Assembly: GCF_031844685.1 (NCBI RefSeq)
Contig: NZ_CP134605.1
Span: forward strand, 4,151,001 to 4,215,000
DNA length: 64,000 nt
Direction of reading: 5' to 3'
DNA from: Streptomyces sp. ITFR-21
GTDB lineage: Bacteria; Actinomycetota; Actinomycetes; Streptomycetales; Streptomycetaceae
The notes beneath the pieces are model-generated. The model made no database searches, was not told where the DNA came from, and was given only the letters and a program-made list of their open reading frames with translations. The position numbers and the translations under genes were made by a program. Shown here piece by piece: positions 20,173 to 30,499 of the stretch (its first letter is position 1; the number at the start of each line of letters is the position of its first letter).

Positions 20173-21195
20173 ATGCTGATCGCTCAGCGTCCCTCGTTGA
20201 CCGAAGAGGTCGTCGACGAGTTCCGCTCCCGGTTCGTGATCGAACCGCTGGAGCCGGGCTTCGGCTACACCCTCGGCAACTCCCTGCGGCGCACTCTGCT
20301 GTCCTCCATCCCGGGCGCGGCCGTCACCTCGATCCGGGTCGACGGGGTCCTGCACGAGTTCACCACCGTGCCGGGCGTCAAGGAGGACGTCACCGACGTC
20401 ATCCTCAACATCAAGCAGCTCGTCGTCTCCTCGGAGCACGACGAGCCGGTCGTGATGTACCTGCGCAAGCAGGGCCCGGGTGTCGTCACCGCCGCGGACA
20501 TCGCGCCGCCGGCCGGTGTCGAGGTGCACAACCCCGACCTGGTGCTGGCCACCCTGAACGCCAAGGGCAAGCTGGAGATGGAGCTGACCGTCGAGCGCGG
20601 TCGCGGCTACGTCTCGGCGGTGCAGAACAAGCAGCAGGGCCAGGAGATCGGCCGGATCCCGGTCGACTCGATCTACAGCCCGGTGCTCAAGGTCACGTAC
20701 AAGGTCGAGGCGACCCGTGTCGAGCAGCGCACCGACTTCGACAAGCTGATCGTCGACGTCGAGACCAAGCAGGCGATGCGCCCGCGTGACGCCATGGCGT
20801 CGGCGGGCAAGACGCTGGTGGAGCTGTTCGGCCTGGCCCGCGAGCTGAACGTCGACGCCGAGGGCATCGACATGGGCCCGTCCCCCACGGACGCCGCCCT
20901 GGCCGCGGACCTGGCGCTGCCGATCGAGGAACTGGAGCTCACCGTCCGCTCCTACAACTGCCTCAAGCGCGAGGGCATCCACTCCGTGGGTGAGCTCGTC
21001 GCCCGCTCCGAGGCGGACCTGCTCGACATCCGCAACTTCGGCGCGAAGTCGATCGACGAGGTCAAGGCGAAGCTCGCCGGTATGGGCCTGGCCCTCAAGG
21101 ACAGCCCCCCCGGATTCGACCCCACCGCCGCGGCGGACGCCTTCGGCGCCGACGACGACGTGGACGCGGGCTTCGTGGAGACCGAGCAGTACTGA
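20173..21195 (+). CDS. rpoA: RNA polymerase subunit alpha
   Basis: Alpha dimerises to scaffold RNA polymerase assembly, and its C-terminal domain binds promoters and activators. The 340-residue protein starts [20 protein letters not shown]. The N-terminal domain runs to about residue 230 and the C-terminal domain from about 250 to 315 ([20 protein letters not shown]). An acidic tail of about 25 residues follows. It lies 132 bases after rpsD. Confidence 0.98.
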   Translation: MLIAQRPSLTEEVVDEFRSRFVIEPLEPGFGYTLGNSLRRTLLSSIPGAAVTSIRVDGVLHEFTTVPGVKEDVTDVILNIKQLVVSSEHDEPVVMYLRKQGPGVVTAADIAPPAGVEVHNPDLVLATLNAKGKLEMELTVERGRGYVSAVQNKQQGQEIGRIPVDSIYSPVLKVTYKVEATRVEQRTDFDKLIVDVETKQAMRPRDAMASAGKTLVELFGLARELNVDAEGIDMGPSPTDAALAADLALPIEELELTVRSYNCLKREGIHSVGELVARSEADLLDIRNFGAKSIDEVKAKLAGMGLALKDSPPGFDPTAAADAFGADDDVDAGFVETEQY

Positions 21196-21511
21196 CCTGC
21201 CGGCAGCAACCGGGACCCCGGCCCCGTCCGGGCGTCCCACCTCCCGGGGCCCCGGACCCCGGCTCCGGCCGGATGCCCTGCCTCCCGGGGCTGCCACCCC
21301 GGAGCCCGGCTCCGGCCGGGTGGTTTTCCCGGGGGCGCCCCGGACCCGCGCCCTGGGGGGCGCCGTCCCCCGGTTTCGCCCGGGGTGCCGTTCCCCGGTC
21401 GGGGGGCGGAACGCCCAGGGCGTCGGCCCCGGACTTCCGGGTCTGCAGCCGCAGGCCCGGCACTGACATCGGTACCTGATACGGCCGGTGCAGCGAAGAA
21501 GGAGAAAGACC
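21196..21511 (+). other. 316-base GC-rich spacer between rpoA and rplQ
   Basis: No gene is supported here. The gap contains the motif CCCGGCTCCGGCCGG twice (near 21257 and 21306) and long G/C runs able to form several competing hairpins, for example GGGGGCGCCCC near 21337. It may attenuate transcription into rplQ or be non-functional simple sequence. The AAGAAGGAG at about 21495-21503 is the rplQ ribosome site. Confidence 0.6.
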
Positions 21512-22057
21512 ATGCCTCAGCCCGCAAAGGGTGCCCGCCTCGGTGGCGGCGCCGCGCACGAGAAGCTGCTGCTCGCGAACCTCGCGAAGTCGCTCTTCGA
21601 GCACGGCCGGATCAAGACCACCGAGGCCAAGGCGCGCCGGCTGCGTCCGGTCGCGGAGCGGCTGATCACGAAGGCGAAGAAGGGCGACATCCACAACCGT
21701 CGCCAGGTACTGCAGACGATCACGGACAAGGGCGTGGTCCACGCGCTCTTCACCGACATCGCGCCGCGCTACGAGAACCGTCCGGGCGGCTACACCCGGA
21801 TCACCAAGATCGGTCCCCGTCGCGGCGACAACGCCCCGATGGCGATCATCGAACTGGTCGAGGCGCTGACCGTGGCCCAGCAGGCCACCGGTGAGGCCGA
21901 AGCCGCCACCAAGCGGTCCGCCAAGGACCGCGCCGGCGACGAGGCCCTGGCCGAGGTGAAGAAGGACGACGCCCCGGCCGAGGACGCTCCCGCCGCGGAC
22001 GCCGAGCCCGCGGACGCCGCCCCGGCCGCCGCGGACGAGGAGTCCAAGGACGCCTGA
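21512..22057 (+). CDS. rplQ: 50S ribosomal protein L17 (bL17)
   Basis: L17 lies near the tunnel exit. I chose ATG 21512 ([20 protein letters not shown], 181 residues) because of the AAGAAGGAG upstream; the in-frame ATG at 21488 would include that site. The core ends near residue 120. An Ala/Asp/Glu-rich tail of about 60 residues follows, typical of actinomycetes and absent from the 127-residue E. coli protein. Confidence 0.96.
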   Translation: MPQPAKGARLGGGAAHEKLLLANLAKSLFEHGRIKTTEAKARRLRPVAERLITKAKKGDIHNRRQVLQTITDKGVVHALFTDIAPRYENRPGGYTRITKIGPRRGDNAPMAIIELVEALTVAQQATGEAEAATKRSAKDRAGDEALAEVKKDDAPAEDAPAADAEPADAAPAAADEESKDA

Positions 22058-22074
22058 GCGTCCTGACGACCGGC

Positions 22075-22110
22075 CGGCGGGCCCGTACCCCATGGGGTAC
22101 GGGCCCGCCG
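22075..22110 (+). terminator. Perfect 36-base palindrome after rplQ
   Basis: The left arm (22075-22092, beginning CGGCGGGCCCGTACCCC) is the exact reverse complement of the right arm up to 22110, with essentially no loop. It lies 17 bases after rplQ and 57 bases before truA. It is a likely end of the ribosomal supercluster transcript. Confidence 0.75.
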
Positions 22111-22167
22111 CGCGTGCCCGGCCACCAGCGGCCGGGAGCGGCGACGAGCAGCGACGAGGAGCGACAC

Positions 22168-23013
22168 GTGAGCGACGACCCGGCACCCGGTTTCGTACGG
22201 GTACGGCTCGACCTGGCCTATGACGGGGCGGAGTTCTCCGGGTGGGCCAAGCAGCGCGCCCGCCGGACGGTGCAGGGGGAGCTGGAGTCGGCGATCGCGA
22301 CGGTGCTGCGGCTCGCCGAGCCGGTGGAGCTGACGGTGGCCGGCCGCACCGACGCCGGGGTGCACGCCCGCGGCCAGGTGGCGCACGTGGACCTGCCGGC
22401 CGAGGTGTGGGCCGCCGAGCAGGACAGGCTGCGACGCCGGCTGGCCGGACGGCTGCCCTGGGACGTACGGGTGTGGAGCGCGGTCCGCGCGCCGGCCGGC
22501 TTCAACGCCCGGTTCTCGGCGGTCTGGCGGCGTTACGCGTACCGGGTCGGCGACCACCCGGGCGGGGTCGACCCGCTGCTGCGGGGGCACGTGCTGTGGC
22601 ACGACCGGCCGGTGGACGTGGCCGCCATGAACGCCGCCGCCGAGCTGCTGCTCGGCGAGCACGACTTCGCCGCGTACTGCAAGAAGCGGGAGGGCGCGAC
22701 CACCATCCGCACCCTGCTCGACCTGCGCTGGGAGCGGACCGCCGACGGGCTCGCGGTGGCGACGGTACGGGCCGACGCCTTCTGCCACAACATGGTGCGG
22801 GCGCTGGTCGGGGCGATGATCCTGGTCGGCGACGGGCACAGGCCGGTCGGCTTCCCCGGCGAGGTGCTGGCGGGCAGGGAGCGGCACTCGGCCGTCAACG
22901 TGCTGCGCCCGCACGGCCTCACTCTTGAGGAGGTCGGTTACCCGGCGGACGGGCTGCTGGCCGCGCGCAGCCGGGAGGCCCGCAACAAGCGGACGCTGCC
23001 CGGCTGCCTGTAG
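22168..23013 (+). CDS. truA: tRNA pseudouridine synthase A
   Basis: TruA makes pseudouridine at tRNA positions 38-40. GTG 22168 (281 residues) is preceded by GACGAGGAG; the in-frame ATG at 22114 adds 18 weak residues. The catalytic aspartate sits in [18 protein letters not shown]. The domain around [16 protein letters not shown] near the end is also typical. It follows rplQ as in other Streptomyces. Confidence 0.96.
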   Translation: MSDDPAPGFVRVRLDLAYDGAEFSGWAKQRARRTVQGELESAIATVLRLAEPVELTVAGRTDAGVHARGQVAHVDLPAEVWAAEQDRLRRRLAGRLPWDVRVWSAVRAPAGFNARFSAVWRRYAYRVGDHPGGVDPLLRGHVLWHDRPVDVAAMNAAAELLLGEHDFAAYCKKREGATTIRTLLDLRWERTADGLAVATVRADAFCHNMVRALVGAMILVGDGHRPVGFPGEVLAGRERHSAVNVLRPHGLTLEEVGYPADGLLAARSREARNKRTLPGCL

Positions 23014-23019
23014 CGCGCC

Positions 23020-23066
23020 GTCCGGCTGCCGGCGTAGGGGGCCGTGCCGTCGTCGGGCAGCCGGAC
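23020..23066. terminator. Shared hairpin between convergent truA and the membrane-anchored protein gene
   Basis: GTCCGGCTGCC (23020-23030) pairs perfectly with GGCAGCCGGAC (23056-23066). It sits between two convergent genes and may end both transcripts. Confidence 0.6.
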
Positions 23067-23089
23067 CACGGCCGGCCGGCGGCCCGCCG

Positions 23090-24403
23090 TCAGCCGGCGT
23101 TCGGGTCGGCCGCCGCCGCGTCCCGGCCGCGCTGGACGATCCGCTGGAAGGCGAAGTTCGACGCCTCGTTGGCGGCCTGCTTGGCGACGGTGTCGGCCGG
23201 GGTCAGCGTCTTGCCGTTCTTCAGCCCGGCGATGGCGAAGTAGGCGTAGCGGCCGACCGCGTTCGAGGTCATCTGGCAGGCCACCGCGTGGCAGAAGTCC
23301 CGCACGCCGCCGCCGTTGAGCGGGGCCAGGTACTTGGCGGTCTTCTGCAGCTTCACCGCGTGCTGGGAGTCGGCGAAGACGGCGACCCCGACGGTGACGG
23401 CCAGGCCGCCGTTGGTGTAGGTGGCGCGGACCAGCCGGGTGCAGCCGTTCGCCGCCAGGCCCGCGGCCACGTCGTCGCGGGCGGCGCTCGCGCAGTTCAC
23501 GGTGACGGAGGTGGCGGTCTTGACGTACGCCCGGCCGTTCATCAGGAACTGCTTGCCGGGGAAGAGGGTGTCCGCGGTGAGCGGGGCGGTGTCCTTGGCG
23601 GCCGTGCCGAGGTAGTCCAGCGGGTTGGGGGGCGGCGGCGGGGCCACCGGGGAGAAGGACGGCGCGGGCGGCAGCGGCAGCTGGCTCGCGGTGCCGGTCG
23701 CCGAGGCGGACGGGCCCGCGGTGTCGTCCGAGCTCCTGCCCGACAGCACCACGGCCGCGGCCACACCGCCGGCGACCACCGCGACCGCCACGACGCCGCC
23801 GACGAGCTTGGCGACCCGGCGGCGGCGGGCGTCGGCCGCGGCCTGCCGGTCGGCGAGGGCGGTCCAGTCCGGGGTGCCGGGGCCGCCCGCCGCCGTCGCC
23901 GCTTCCGCCGCCGCTGCTTCCTCCTCCGCCGCGGCCTGGCGTATCCGGCGCATGCGCTGCTGGAACGCCTCGGCCTGGCCGCCGAAGCCGGCCGCGGCGC
24001 CCGGCGGGGTCCCCGGGGTCCCCGGGGTCCCCGGCGCGGGCTGCCGGACGGGCGGGCCCTGGCGCGGCTCCGGCCCGGGGGCACCCTGCGGGCCCTGGGC
24101 GGGCGGCTGCCGGGTGTACGCCTGGGGGTCGGTGCCGGGGCCCTGCTGCTGCGCCGCGCCGCCCTGGGGCTGCTGCTGCGGGCTCCAGGCCGGTCCGGCG
24201 CCGGGGGCCTGCGGCCCGGCCGGCGGCGGCGCGGCGTACTGCTGCCGCGGGTCGCCGTGCGGCGCCGCCTGCGGTGGCTGACGCGCGTCGTACTGTCGCT
24301 GCGCTTGCGCCGGTGAGGGGATGACGCGTCCCTCCAGGACCTCGCGCCCGCCCTCGGTGGGACGCGGATCCTTCGGCGGCTGCTGCCCGGCCCGTTCAGT
24401 CAT
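23090..24403 (-). CDS. Membrane-anchored protein with disordered Pro/Gln N-terminus and extracytoplasmic domain
   Basis: I do not recognise a named family. From ATG 24403 the protein has 437 residues. Residues 1-145 are rich in Pro, Gln and Gly, including three PGT repeats encoded by 9-base DNA repeats near 24007. A charged Ala/Glu stretch follows (145-190). One membrane helix lies at about 199-220 after RRRR. A soluble outer domain of about 215 residues has four cysteines that could form two disulphides. The topology predicts an inward N-terminus. Two further ATGs at 24415 and 24412 are possible starts; no clear ribosome site is seen. Confidence 0.8.
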   Translation of the reverse strand: MTERAGQQPPKDPRPTEGGREVLEGRVIPSPAQAQRQYDARQPPQAAPHGDPRQQYAAPPPAGPQAPGAGPAWSPQQQPQGGAAQQQGPGTDPQAYTRQPPAQGPQGAPGPEPRQGPPVRQPAPGTPGTPGTPPGAAAGFGGQAEAFQQRMRRIRQAAAEEEAAAAEAATAAGGPGTPDWTALADRQAAADARRRRVAKLVGGVVAVAVVAGGVAAAVVLSGRSSDDTAGPSASATGTASQLPLPPAPSFSPVAPPPPPNPLDYLGTAAKDTAPLTADTLFPGKQFLMNGRAYVKTATSVTVNCASAARDDVAAGLAANGCTRLVRATYTNGGLAVTVGVAVFADSQHAVKLQKTAKYLAPLNGGGVRDFCHAVACQMTSNAVGRYAYFAIAGLKNGKTLTPADTVAKQAANEASNFAFQRIVQRGRDAAAADPNAG

Positions 24404-24548
24404 GTCGCGCATCATATTGCCGTACCGATGGTGCCGGTGTTCCGGGAAGCGCCCGGGGCACCGGCCGCCGGTCCCTCCGGTGGCCACGGGAAATCCGGGG
24501 CCGAAAACGACTTGGGGCGCAACCGGACGCCCAGGGAGAATTCCGTCC

Positions 24549-26171
24549 ATGGGACATGTGGAAGCAGCGCACATCGAGTACTACCTGCCGGACGGGCGGG
24601 CGCTGCTCGGCGACGTCTCGTTCCGGGTCGGCGACGGCGCGGTGACGGCCCTGGTCGGGCCGAACGGTGCCGGCAAGACCACCCTGCTGCGGCTGATCGC
24701 CGGCGAGCTGAAACCGCACGCCGGCACCGTCACGGTCAGCGGCGGCCTCGGGGTGATGCGGCAGTTCGTCGGCAGCGTCCGCGACGACCGCACCGTCCGC
24801 GACCTGCTGGTGTCGGTGGCCCACCCGCGGATCCAGGCCGCCGCCAAGGCCGTCGACGTCGCCGAGCTGGCGATGATGGCGCAGGACGACGAGCCCGCGC
24901 AGATGGCGTACGCGACCGCGCTCGGCGAATGGGCGGAGGCGCGCGGCTACGAGGCCGAGACGCTCTGGGACATGTGCACCACGGCCGCGCTCGGCGCGCC
25001 GTACGAACGGGCGCAGTGGCGCGAGGTCAAGACGCTCTCCGGCGGCGAGCAGAAGCGGCTGGTGCTGGAGGCGCTGCTGCGCGGCCCCGACGAGGTGCTG
25101 CTGCTGGACGAGCCGGACAACTACCTGGACGTCCCCGGCAAGCGCTGGCTGGAGGAGCAGCTCGCGCAGACCAGGAAGACGGTGCTGTTCGTCAGCCACG
25201 ACCGTGAGCTGCTGGCCCGCAGCGCCGAGCGGATCGTGAGCGTGGAGACCGGCGCGGCCGGCTCCACGACCTGGGTGCACGGCGGCGGCTTCGGCACCTT
25301 CCACGAGGCGCGCAAGGAGCGGTTCGCCCGCTTCGAGGAACTGCGCCGCCGCTGGGAGGAGGAGCACGCCAAGATCAGGGCGATGGTGCTGAGACTGCGT
25401 CAGCAGGCCGCCATCAGCCCTGACATGGCCTCCCGCTATCACGCCGCCCAGACCCGGCTGCGCCGCTTCGAGGACGCCGGACCGCCGCCGGAGCCGCCGC
25501 GCGAGCAGGACATCAGGATGCGGCTCAAGGGCGGCCGTACCGGAGTACGGGCGGTGACCTGCCACCAGCTGGAGCTGACCGGCCTGATGAGGCCGTTCGA
25601 CCTGGAGGTCTTCTACGGCGAGCGGGTCGCGGTGCTCGGCTCCAACGGCTCTGGCAAGTCGCACTTCCTGCGGCTGCTGGCCGGTGACCCGAGCGTGGCG
25701 CACACCGGCACGTACAAGCTGGGCGCGCGGGTCGTGGTCGGGCACTTCGCCCAGACGCACGCGCACCCGGAGCTGATGGGCCGGACCCTGGTGGACATCC
25801 TGTGGGGCGAGCACGCGCACGACCGCGGGCGGGCGATGTCCGTACTGCGCCGCTACGAACTGGAGCGGCAGGGCGACCAGCCGTTCGACAAGCTCTCCGG
25901 CGGGCAGCAGGCGCGGTTCCAGATCCTGCTGATGGAGCTGGCCGGCACGACGGCGCTGCTGCTGGACGAGCCGACCGACAACCTCGACCTGGAGAGCGCG
26001 GAGGCCCTCCAGGAGGGCCTGGAGTCCTACGACGGCACGGTGCTGGCGGTCACCCACGACCGCTGGTTCGCCCGGTCCTTCGACCGGTTCCTCGTCTTCG
26101 GCTCCGACGGTCTCGTCCGCGAGAGCCCGGAACCGGTCTGGGACGAGCGCCGCGTCGACCGCACCCGCTGA
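24549..26171 (+). CDS. ABC-F family ATPase (soluble, duplicated)
   Basis: The 540-residue protein has two ATP-binding cassettes and no membrane segment, the ABC-F layout. These proteins act on the ribosome as translation factors or antibiotic-protection proteins. The first cassette has GPNGAGKTT, LSGGEQKRLVLEALL and LLLDEPDNYLD; the second has GSNGSGKSH, LSGGQQARFQILLM and LLLDEPTDNLD. A charged linker separates them. The start ATG 24549 gives MGHVEAAHIEYYLPDGRALL. It is transcribed divergently from the membrane-anchored gene. Whether it protects against a drug cannot be told from sequence. Confidence 0.92.
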   Translation: MGHVEAAHIEYYLPDGRALLGDVSFRVGDGAVTALVGPNGAGKTTLLRLIAGELKPHAGTVTVSGGLGVMRQFVGSVRDDRTVRDLLVSVAHPRIQAAAKAVDVAELAMMAQDDEPAQMAYATALGEWAEARGYEAETLWDMCTTAALGAPYERAQWREVKTLSGGEQKRLVLEALLRGPDEVLLLDEPDNYLDVPGKRWLEEQLAQTRKTVLFVSHDRELLARSAERIVSVETGAAGSTTWVHGGGFGTFHEARKERFARFEELRRRWEEEHAKIRAMVLRLRQQAAISPDMASRYHAAQTRLRRFEDAGPPPEPPREQDIRMRLKGGRTGVRAVTCHQLELTGLMRPFDLEVFYGERVAVLGSNGSGKSHFLRLLAGDPSVAHTGTYKLGARVVVGHFAQTHAHPELMGRTLVDILWGEHAHDRGRAMSVLRRYELERQGDQPFDKLSGGQQARFQILLMELAGTTALLLDEPTDNLDLESAEALQEGLESYDGTVLAVTHDRWFARSFDRFLVFGSDGLVRESPEPVWDERRVDRTR

Positions 26172-26624
26172 ACCCCGTGCCGCGCGGCGCCGTTGCGCCC
26201 CGCGGAGAGCGGCCGGCGCCCGGCCGGCGCCCGGCCGGCGCCCGACCGGCCCCCGACCGGCCCCCGGCCGGCCCCCGGCCGCTCTCCGCGGCCGGCGGTC
26301 CCGGCGTCGCCCCTCACCGGTCGCCGCCGCCGGCGAAGGCGCCCCAGCCGGGAGGGGACCGCCCGGGAAGGGCGCCGCATGACCGCCGCGGCCCCCGCCC
26401 GGGGAGCCGCGTTTTGACCCGTGGCGGCCCCCACGGGTATCCTCCGAGTTCGTTATGCGTATTGGCTTGCTCTATCTCACGTGAGGGGCCCTTACGCCGG
26501 TTCACCGGGCCGATGGACAGCGGCAGGCCGACGGGTTGCGTCCCCGAAGGCGGTCAGGGCTGTCGTGATCGTCCGGGTGGCCTTGTCAGGACACATTCAC
26601 TGAGAAGAAGCGAAGGCTACGACC
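26172..26624 (+). other. Spacer between the ABC-F gene and rplM, with a repeat-filled hairpin and the rplM promoter region
   Basis: No gene is supported in this 453-base gap. At 26201-26290 a perfect 16-base inverted repeat (CGCGGAGAGCGGCCGG and its complement) encloses about five 11-base tandem units of the type CCGGCCGGCGC or CCGACCGGCCC. The part from about 26440 is less GC-rich and should hold the rplM promoter, but I cannot assign a convincing -35/-10 pair. Confidence 0.6.
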
Positions 26625-27068
26625 GTGCGTACGTTCAGCCCCAAGCCCGGCGACGTTACTCGCCAGTGGCACGTCATCGACGCCCGGGATGTCGTCCTGG
26701 GCCGTCTGGCGACCCAGGCCGCGACCCTTCTGCGGGGCAAGCACAAGCCCATCTACGCCCCGCACGTCGACACCGGTGACTTCGTCATCATCATCAACGC
26801 CGACAAGGTTCACCTGACCGGCAACAAGAAGACCCAGAAGATGGCCTACCGCCACTCCGGCTACCCGGGCGGCCTGCGCTCCGTGCGCTACGACGAGCTG
26901 CTGGACAAGCACCCGGAGAAGGCCGTCGAGAAGGCCGTCAAGGGCATGCTCCCCAAGAACACCCTGGGCCGTCAGATGCTCACCAAGCTCAAGGTCTACT
27001 CGGGTGACCAGCACCCGCACTCGGCCCAGCAGCCGGTGCCGTTCGAGATCACCCAGGTCGCGCAGTAG
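26625..27068 (+). CDS. rplM: 50S ribosomal protein L13 (uL13)
   Basis: L13 is an early assembly protein of the 50S subunit. The 147-residue protein starts at GTG 26625 after GAAGCGAAGG and reads [20 protein letters not shown]. The conserved [18 protein letters not shown] segment is present. It forms a two-gene operon with rpsI, 39 bases downstream. Confidence 0.97.
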   Translation: MRTFSPKPGDVTRQWHVIDARDVVLGRLATQAATLLRGKHKPIYAPHVDTGDFVIIINADKVHLTGNKKTQKMAYRHSGYPGGLRSVRYDELLDKHPEKAVEKAVKGMLPKNTLGRQMLTKLKVYSGDQHPHSAQQPVPFEITQVAQ

Positions 27069-27107
27069 TCCCGGCCACCAGCTACCAGAAGGAATCTGAG
27101 GAGAATC

Positions 27108-27623
27108 GTGGCTGAGACCACTGCCGAGACCGTTCTCGAGGGCGACGAGTCCTACGGCGAGATCACGACCTTCGAGTCGGAGGCCGTCGAGTCGGAGTAC
27201 ACCTCCGAGTCGCTCGCCTCCCGCTTCGGCGACCCGCAGCCGGCCGCCGGCACCGGCCGCCGCAAGCAGTCCATCGCCCGCGTCCGGATCATCCCGGGCA
27301 GCGGCAAGTGGAAGATCAACGGCCGCACCCTTGAGGGCTACTTCCCGAACAAGGTGCACCAGCAGGAAGTCAACGAGCCGTTCAAGGTGCTGGAGCTCGA
27401 CGGCCGCTACGACGTCGTCGCCCGTATCAGCGGTGGCGGCATCTCCGGCCAGGCCGGCGCGCTGCGCCTGGGCGTGGCCCGCGCGCTCAACGAGGCGGAC
27501 GTGGACAACAACCGCGGCCCGCTGAAGAAGGCCGGCTTCCTGACCCGCGACGACCGTGCGGTCGAGCGGAAGAAGGCCGGTCTGAAGAAGGCCCGCAAGG
27601 CGCCGCAGTTCAGCAAGCGCTGA
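27108..27623 (+). CDS. rpsI: 30S ribosomal protein S9 (uS9)
   Basis: S9 reaches P-site tRNA with its basic C-terminal tail (KAPQFSKR). The 171-residue protein starts at GTG 27108 after a GAGGAGA site. About 45 acidic, Thr/Ser-rich residues precede the conserved core [20 protein letters not shown], as in other streptomycetes. It ends the rplM-rpsI operon. Confidence 0.97.
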   Translation: MAETTAETVLEGDESYGEITTFESEAVESEYTSESLASRFGDPQPAAGTGRRKQSIARVRIIPGSGKWKINGRTLEGYFPNKVHQQEVNEPFKVLELDGRYDVVARISGGGISGQAGALRLGVARALNEADVDNNRGPLKKAGFLTRDDRAVERKKAGLKKARKAPQFSKR

Positions 27624-27662
27624 CGCCTCCGGCGGACGACCCACCCCCGCCCGGCGTGTCCG

Positions 27663-27697
27663 ACGCCCCGGAGACACATTTGGTGCCTCCGGGGCGT
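27663..27697 (+). terminator. Terminator hairpin after rpsI
   Basis: ACGCCCCGGAG (27663-27673) pairs perfectly with CTCCGGGGCGT (27687-27697) around a 13-base, AT-rich loop. TCGCGTTACG follows. It lies 40 bases after rpsI. Confidence 0.8.
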
Positions 27698-27835
27698 TCG
27701 CGTTACGCGGGCTGGGCGTATATAGGCGTATACGCGTATCGGTGTATGTGTGGATCGGTGTAGAACCGAGAACGCGGCACGGGTACGGCACAGCCGCCGC
27801 ACCTCGCACGTCATCGGTCATCGGAGGAAACAACA

Positions 27836-29194
27836 GTGGGACGACTCTTCGGCACCGACGGGGTACGCGGCATGGCCAACGCCGACCTCACCGCCGAGCT
27901 GGCGCTCGGCCTGTCCGTCGCGGCGGCACACGTGCTGGGCGAGGCGGGCGGCTTCGAGGGGCACCGGCCGGTGGCCGTGGTCGGCCGCGACCCGCGGGCG
28001 TCCGGCGAGTTCCTGGAGGCCGCGGTGGTGGCGGGCCTGGCCAGCGCGGGCGTGGACGTGCTGCGGGTCGGGGTGCTGCCCACCCCGGCGGTGGCGTACC
28101 TCACCGGCGCGCTGGGCGCCGATCTCGGGGTGATGCTGTCCGCCAGTCACAACGCCATGCCGGACAACGGTGTCAAGTTCCTGGCCCGCGGCGGCCACAA
28201 ACTGGACGACGAGCTGGAGGAGCGGATCGAGGCGGTCTACGAGGAGCACCGCACGGGCGCTCCCTGGAACCGCCCCACCGGCGCCGGCGTCGGCCGGGTC
28301 CGTGACTACCACGAGGGCTTCGACCAGTACGTGGCCCACCTGATCGGAGTGCTGCCGAACCGGCTCGACGGACTGAAGGTGGTCCTGGACGAGGCGCACG
28401 GCGCGGCCTCCTGGGTGTCGCCCGAGGCGTTCTCCCGGGCCGGTGCCGAGGTCGTCACGATCGGCGCCCAGCCCGACGGCCTCAACATCAACGACGGCTG
28501 TGGCTCCACCCACCTGGAACTGCTCAAGGCCGCCGTGGTCGAGCACGGCGCCGACTTCGGCATCGCCCACGACGGCGACGCCGACCGCTGCCTGGCGGTG
28601 GACGCGGCGGGCGAGGAGGTCGACGGCGACCAGATCCTGGCCGTCCTGGCGGTGGCGCTGCGCGAGCGCGGCGGGCTGCGGGAGAACACCGTGGTCGCCA
28701 CCGTGATGTCCAACCTCGGCTTCAAGCTGGCGATGGAGGCCGAGGGCATCGAACTGGTGCAGACCGCGGTCGGCGACCGCTACGTGCTGGAGGCGATGAA
28801 GGAGCACGGCTACGCGCTCGGCGGCGAGCAGTCCGGGCACGTCATCGTGCTGGACCACGCCACGACCGGCGACGGCACGCTGACCGGGCTGCTGCTGGCG
28901 GCCCGGGTCGCCGAGACCGGCCGTCCGCTGGCGGACCTCGCGACCGTCATGCGGCGGCTGCCGCAGGTGCTGGTCAACGTGCCGGACGTGGACAGGAGCC
29001 GGGTCGAGTCGGCGCCCGAGCTGGCGGCGGCGGTCGCCGAGGCGGAGAGCGAGCTGGGGTCCACCGGGCGGGTGCTGCTGCGCTCCTCGGGCACCGAACC
29101 ACTCGTACGGGTGATGGTGGAGGCGGCCGACATCGACCACGCCCGGACGGTGGCGGGCCGGCTGGCGGACGTGGTGAAGTCGGCGCTCGGCTGA
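27836..29194 (+). CDS. glmM: Phosphoglucosamine mutase
   Basis: GlmM converts glucosamine-6-phosphate to glucosamine-1-phosphate for cell-wall UDP-GlcNAc. The 452-residue protein starts at GTG 27836 after TCGGAGGAA and reads [20 protein letters not shown]. The phosphoserine loop is [15 protein letters not shown] near residues 101-115, and the metal loop is DGDADRC near 244-250. The C-terminal phosphate-binding segment [16 protein letters not shown] is intact. The upstream gap has an AT-richer stretch of GTAT-type repeats (27717-27760) that probably contains its promoter. Confidence 0.97.
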   Translation: MGRLFGTDGVRGMANADLTAELALGLSVAAAHVLGEAGGFEGHRPVAVVGRDPRASGEFLEAAVVAGLASAGVDVLRVGVLPTPAVAYLTGALGADLGVMLSASHNAMPDNGVKFLARGGHKLDDELEERIEAVYEEHRTGAPWNRPTGAGVGRVRDYHEGFDQYVAHLIGVLPNRLDGLKVVLDEAHGAASWVSPEAFSRAGAEVVTIGAQPDGLNINDGCGSTHLELLKAAVVEHGADFGIAHDGDADRCLAVDAAGEEVDGDQILAVLAVALRERGGLRENTVVATVMSNLGFKLAMEAEGIELVQTAVGDRYVLEAMKEHGYALGGEQSGHVIVLDHATTGDGTLTGLLLAARVAETGRPLADLATVMRRLPQVLVNVPDVDRSRVESAPELAAAVAEAESELGSTGRVLLRSSGTEPLVRVMVEAADIDHARTVAGRLADVVKSALG

Positions 29195-29229
29195 GAAGGG
29201 GCGGCGGCGCGTCGGGCCGGCGGCCGGAG

Positions 29230-29247
29230 GGCGGGGCCGGCCCCGCC
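29230..29247. terminator. Shared palindrome between convergent glmM and coaA
   Basis: GGCGGGGCC followed directly by GGCCCCGCC forms a perfect 18-base palindrome between the two convergent genes. It is short but very GC-rich and could terminate both transcripts. Confidence 0.5.
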
Positions 29248-29257
29248 GCCCGCCCGG

Positions 29258-30259
29258 CTACAGCTTGCGCAGGCTCAGCCGCCGCACCCGGTGCTGCGGC
29301 CCCTTGCGGAGCACCAGCGTCGCCCGGCTGCGGGTCGGCAGCACGTTCTCCTCCAGGTTGGGCCGGTTGACGGTGTGCCAGACCAGCTGGGCGAACTCCA
29401 GCGCCTCGGTCTCCGACACCTCGGTGAACCTGCGGAAGTACGATCCGGGATCCTGGAACGCGGTCGCGCGCAGCTTGCGGAACCGGTCGAGGTACCACCG
29501 CTCGATGTCCTCGGTCCTGGCGTCCACGTACACGCTGAAGTCGAAGTGGTCGGCGAGGCCGATCCTGGTCCGGCCGTCGCTGCCCGGCAGCGCCGGTTGC
29601 AGCACGTTGAGCCCCTCCACGATGAGCACGTCGGGGCGGCGGACGGCGAGCCGCTCGCCGGGCACGATGTCGTAGCTCAGGTGGGAGTACACCGGCGCGG
29701 TGACCTCGGGCTTTCCGGACTTGACGTCGGCGACGAAGCGGGTCAGCGCGCGGCGGTCGTAGGACTCGGGGAAGCCCTTGCGGGACATCAGGCCGCGCCG
29801 GGTCAGCTCGGCGTTGGGCAGCAGGAAGCCGTCGGTGGTGACGAGTTCGACCCTGCGGGGCGGCTCGGGCCGGGCGGCGCCGCCGGAGGGCGCTCGGGGA
29901 AGGGCGAGCAGGGCCTGGAGGAGGCGGGCGGTGGTGGACTTGCCGACCGCGACGCTGCCGGCCACCCCGATGACGAAGGGCGTGCCGGGCTGGGTGCTCT
30001 GGCCGCCGTCCGCGAGGTCGCCGAGGAAGGTGTTGAGGGCGCCGCGCAGCCCGCTGTGGGCCGCTATGTAGAGGTTCAGCAGCCGGGCCAGCGGCAGGTA
30101 GACGTCCACCACCTCCTCCAGGTCCACCACGTCGCCCAGCCCGCGCAGCCGCTCGACCTCGGCGGCGGTCAGCGACAGCGGGGTGCGGTCGCGCAGCCCG
30201 CGCCACTGCTCACGGGTGAGGTCGACGTACGGGCTGGTGGGGGCGGGTGTCGTCGGCAC
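29258..30259 (-). CDS. coaA: Pantothenate kinase, type I
   Basis: CoaA phosphorylates pantothenate, the first step of coenzyme A synthesis. From GTG 30259 the protein has 333 residues and starts [20 protein letters not shown] after an AGGA site about 12 bases upstream. The P-loop is [12 protein letters not shown], and [10 protein letters not shown] and IVEGLNVLQ are conserved. A start at 30397 would add 46 low-complexity residues. The CoA-feedback residues of this class are not assessed. Confidence 0.95.
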   Translation of the reverse strand: MPTTPAPTSPYVDLTREQWRGLRDRTPLSLTAAEVERLRGLGDVVDLEEVVDVYLPLARLLNLYIAAHSGLRGALNTFLGDLADGGQSTQPGTPFVIGVAGSVAVGKSTTARLLQALLALPRAPSGGAARPEPPRRVELVTTDGFLLPNAELTRRGLMSRKGFPESYDRRALTRFVADVKSGKPEVTAPVYSHLSYDIVPGERLAVRRPDVLIVEGLNVLQPALPGSDGRTRIGLADHFDFSVYVDARTEDIERWYLDRFRKLRATAFQDPGSYFRRFTEVSETEALEFAQLVWHTVNRPNLEENVLPTRSRATLVLRKGPQHRVRRLSLRKL

Positions 30260-30325
30260 CGGCCCATTGTCCTGCGCGGCGCGGGGCGGGACACGGCGGG
30301 GTCGGCCGGACGGCGGTCCGGGGGC

Positions 30326-30367
30326 GTGGGCCGGGTGCCGTGGCCCGGGTGCCGTGGCCCGGGTGCT
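30326..30367. repeat. Three tandem 14-base units upstream of coaA
   Basis: GTGGSCCGGGTGCY occurs three times back to back (30326-30339, 30340-30353, 30354-30367) in the spacer between divergent coaA and acpS. Its role is unknown. Confidence 0.7.
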
Positions 30368-30499
30368 GTCGTCCGGGCGCCGCGGGGCGGCGGACACCGC
30401 GGCGCCGGCCGGCCCGGGGCTCCGGGCCGGTCATGGGACAGCGCAGGGCGTCCGCCTTAAGCTGGCGGCCATGCGCGTACGCCGTGAAGTGGTCGTCGG

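Noticed and set aside
24549..26171. Assigning the ABC-F ATPase as an antibiotic-resistance protein
   Set aside because: No biosynthetic cluster or drug-linked gene is adjacent and the interdomain linker cannot be classified by eye, so only the ABC-F family is claimed.
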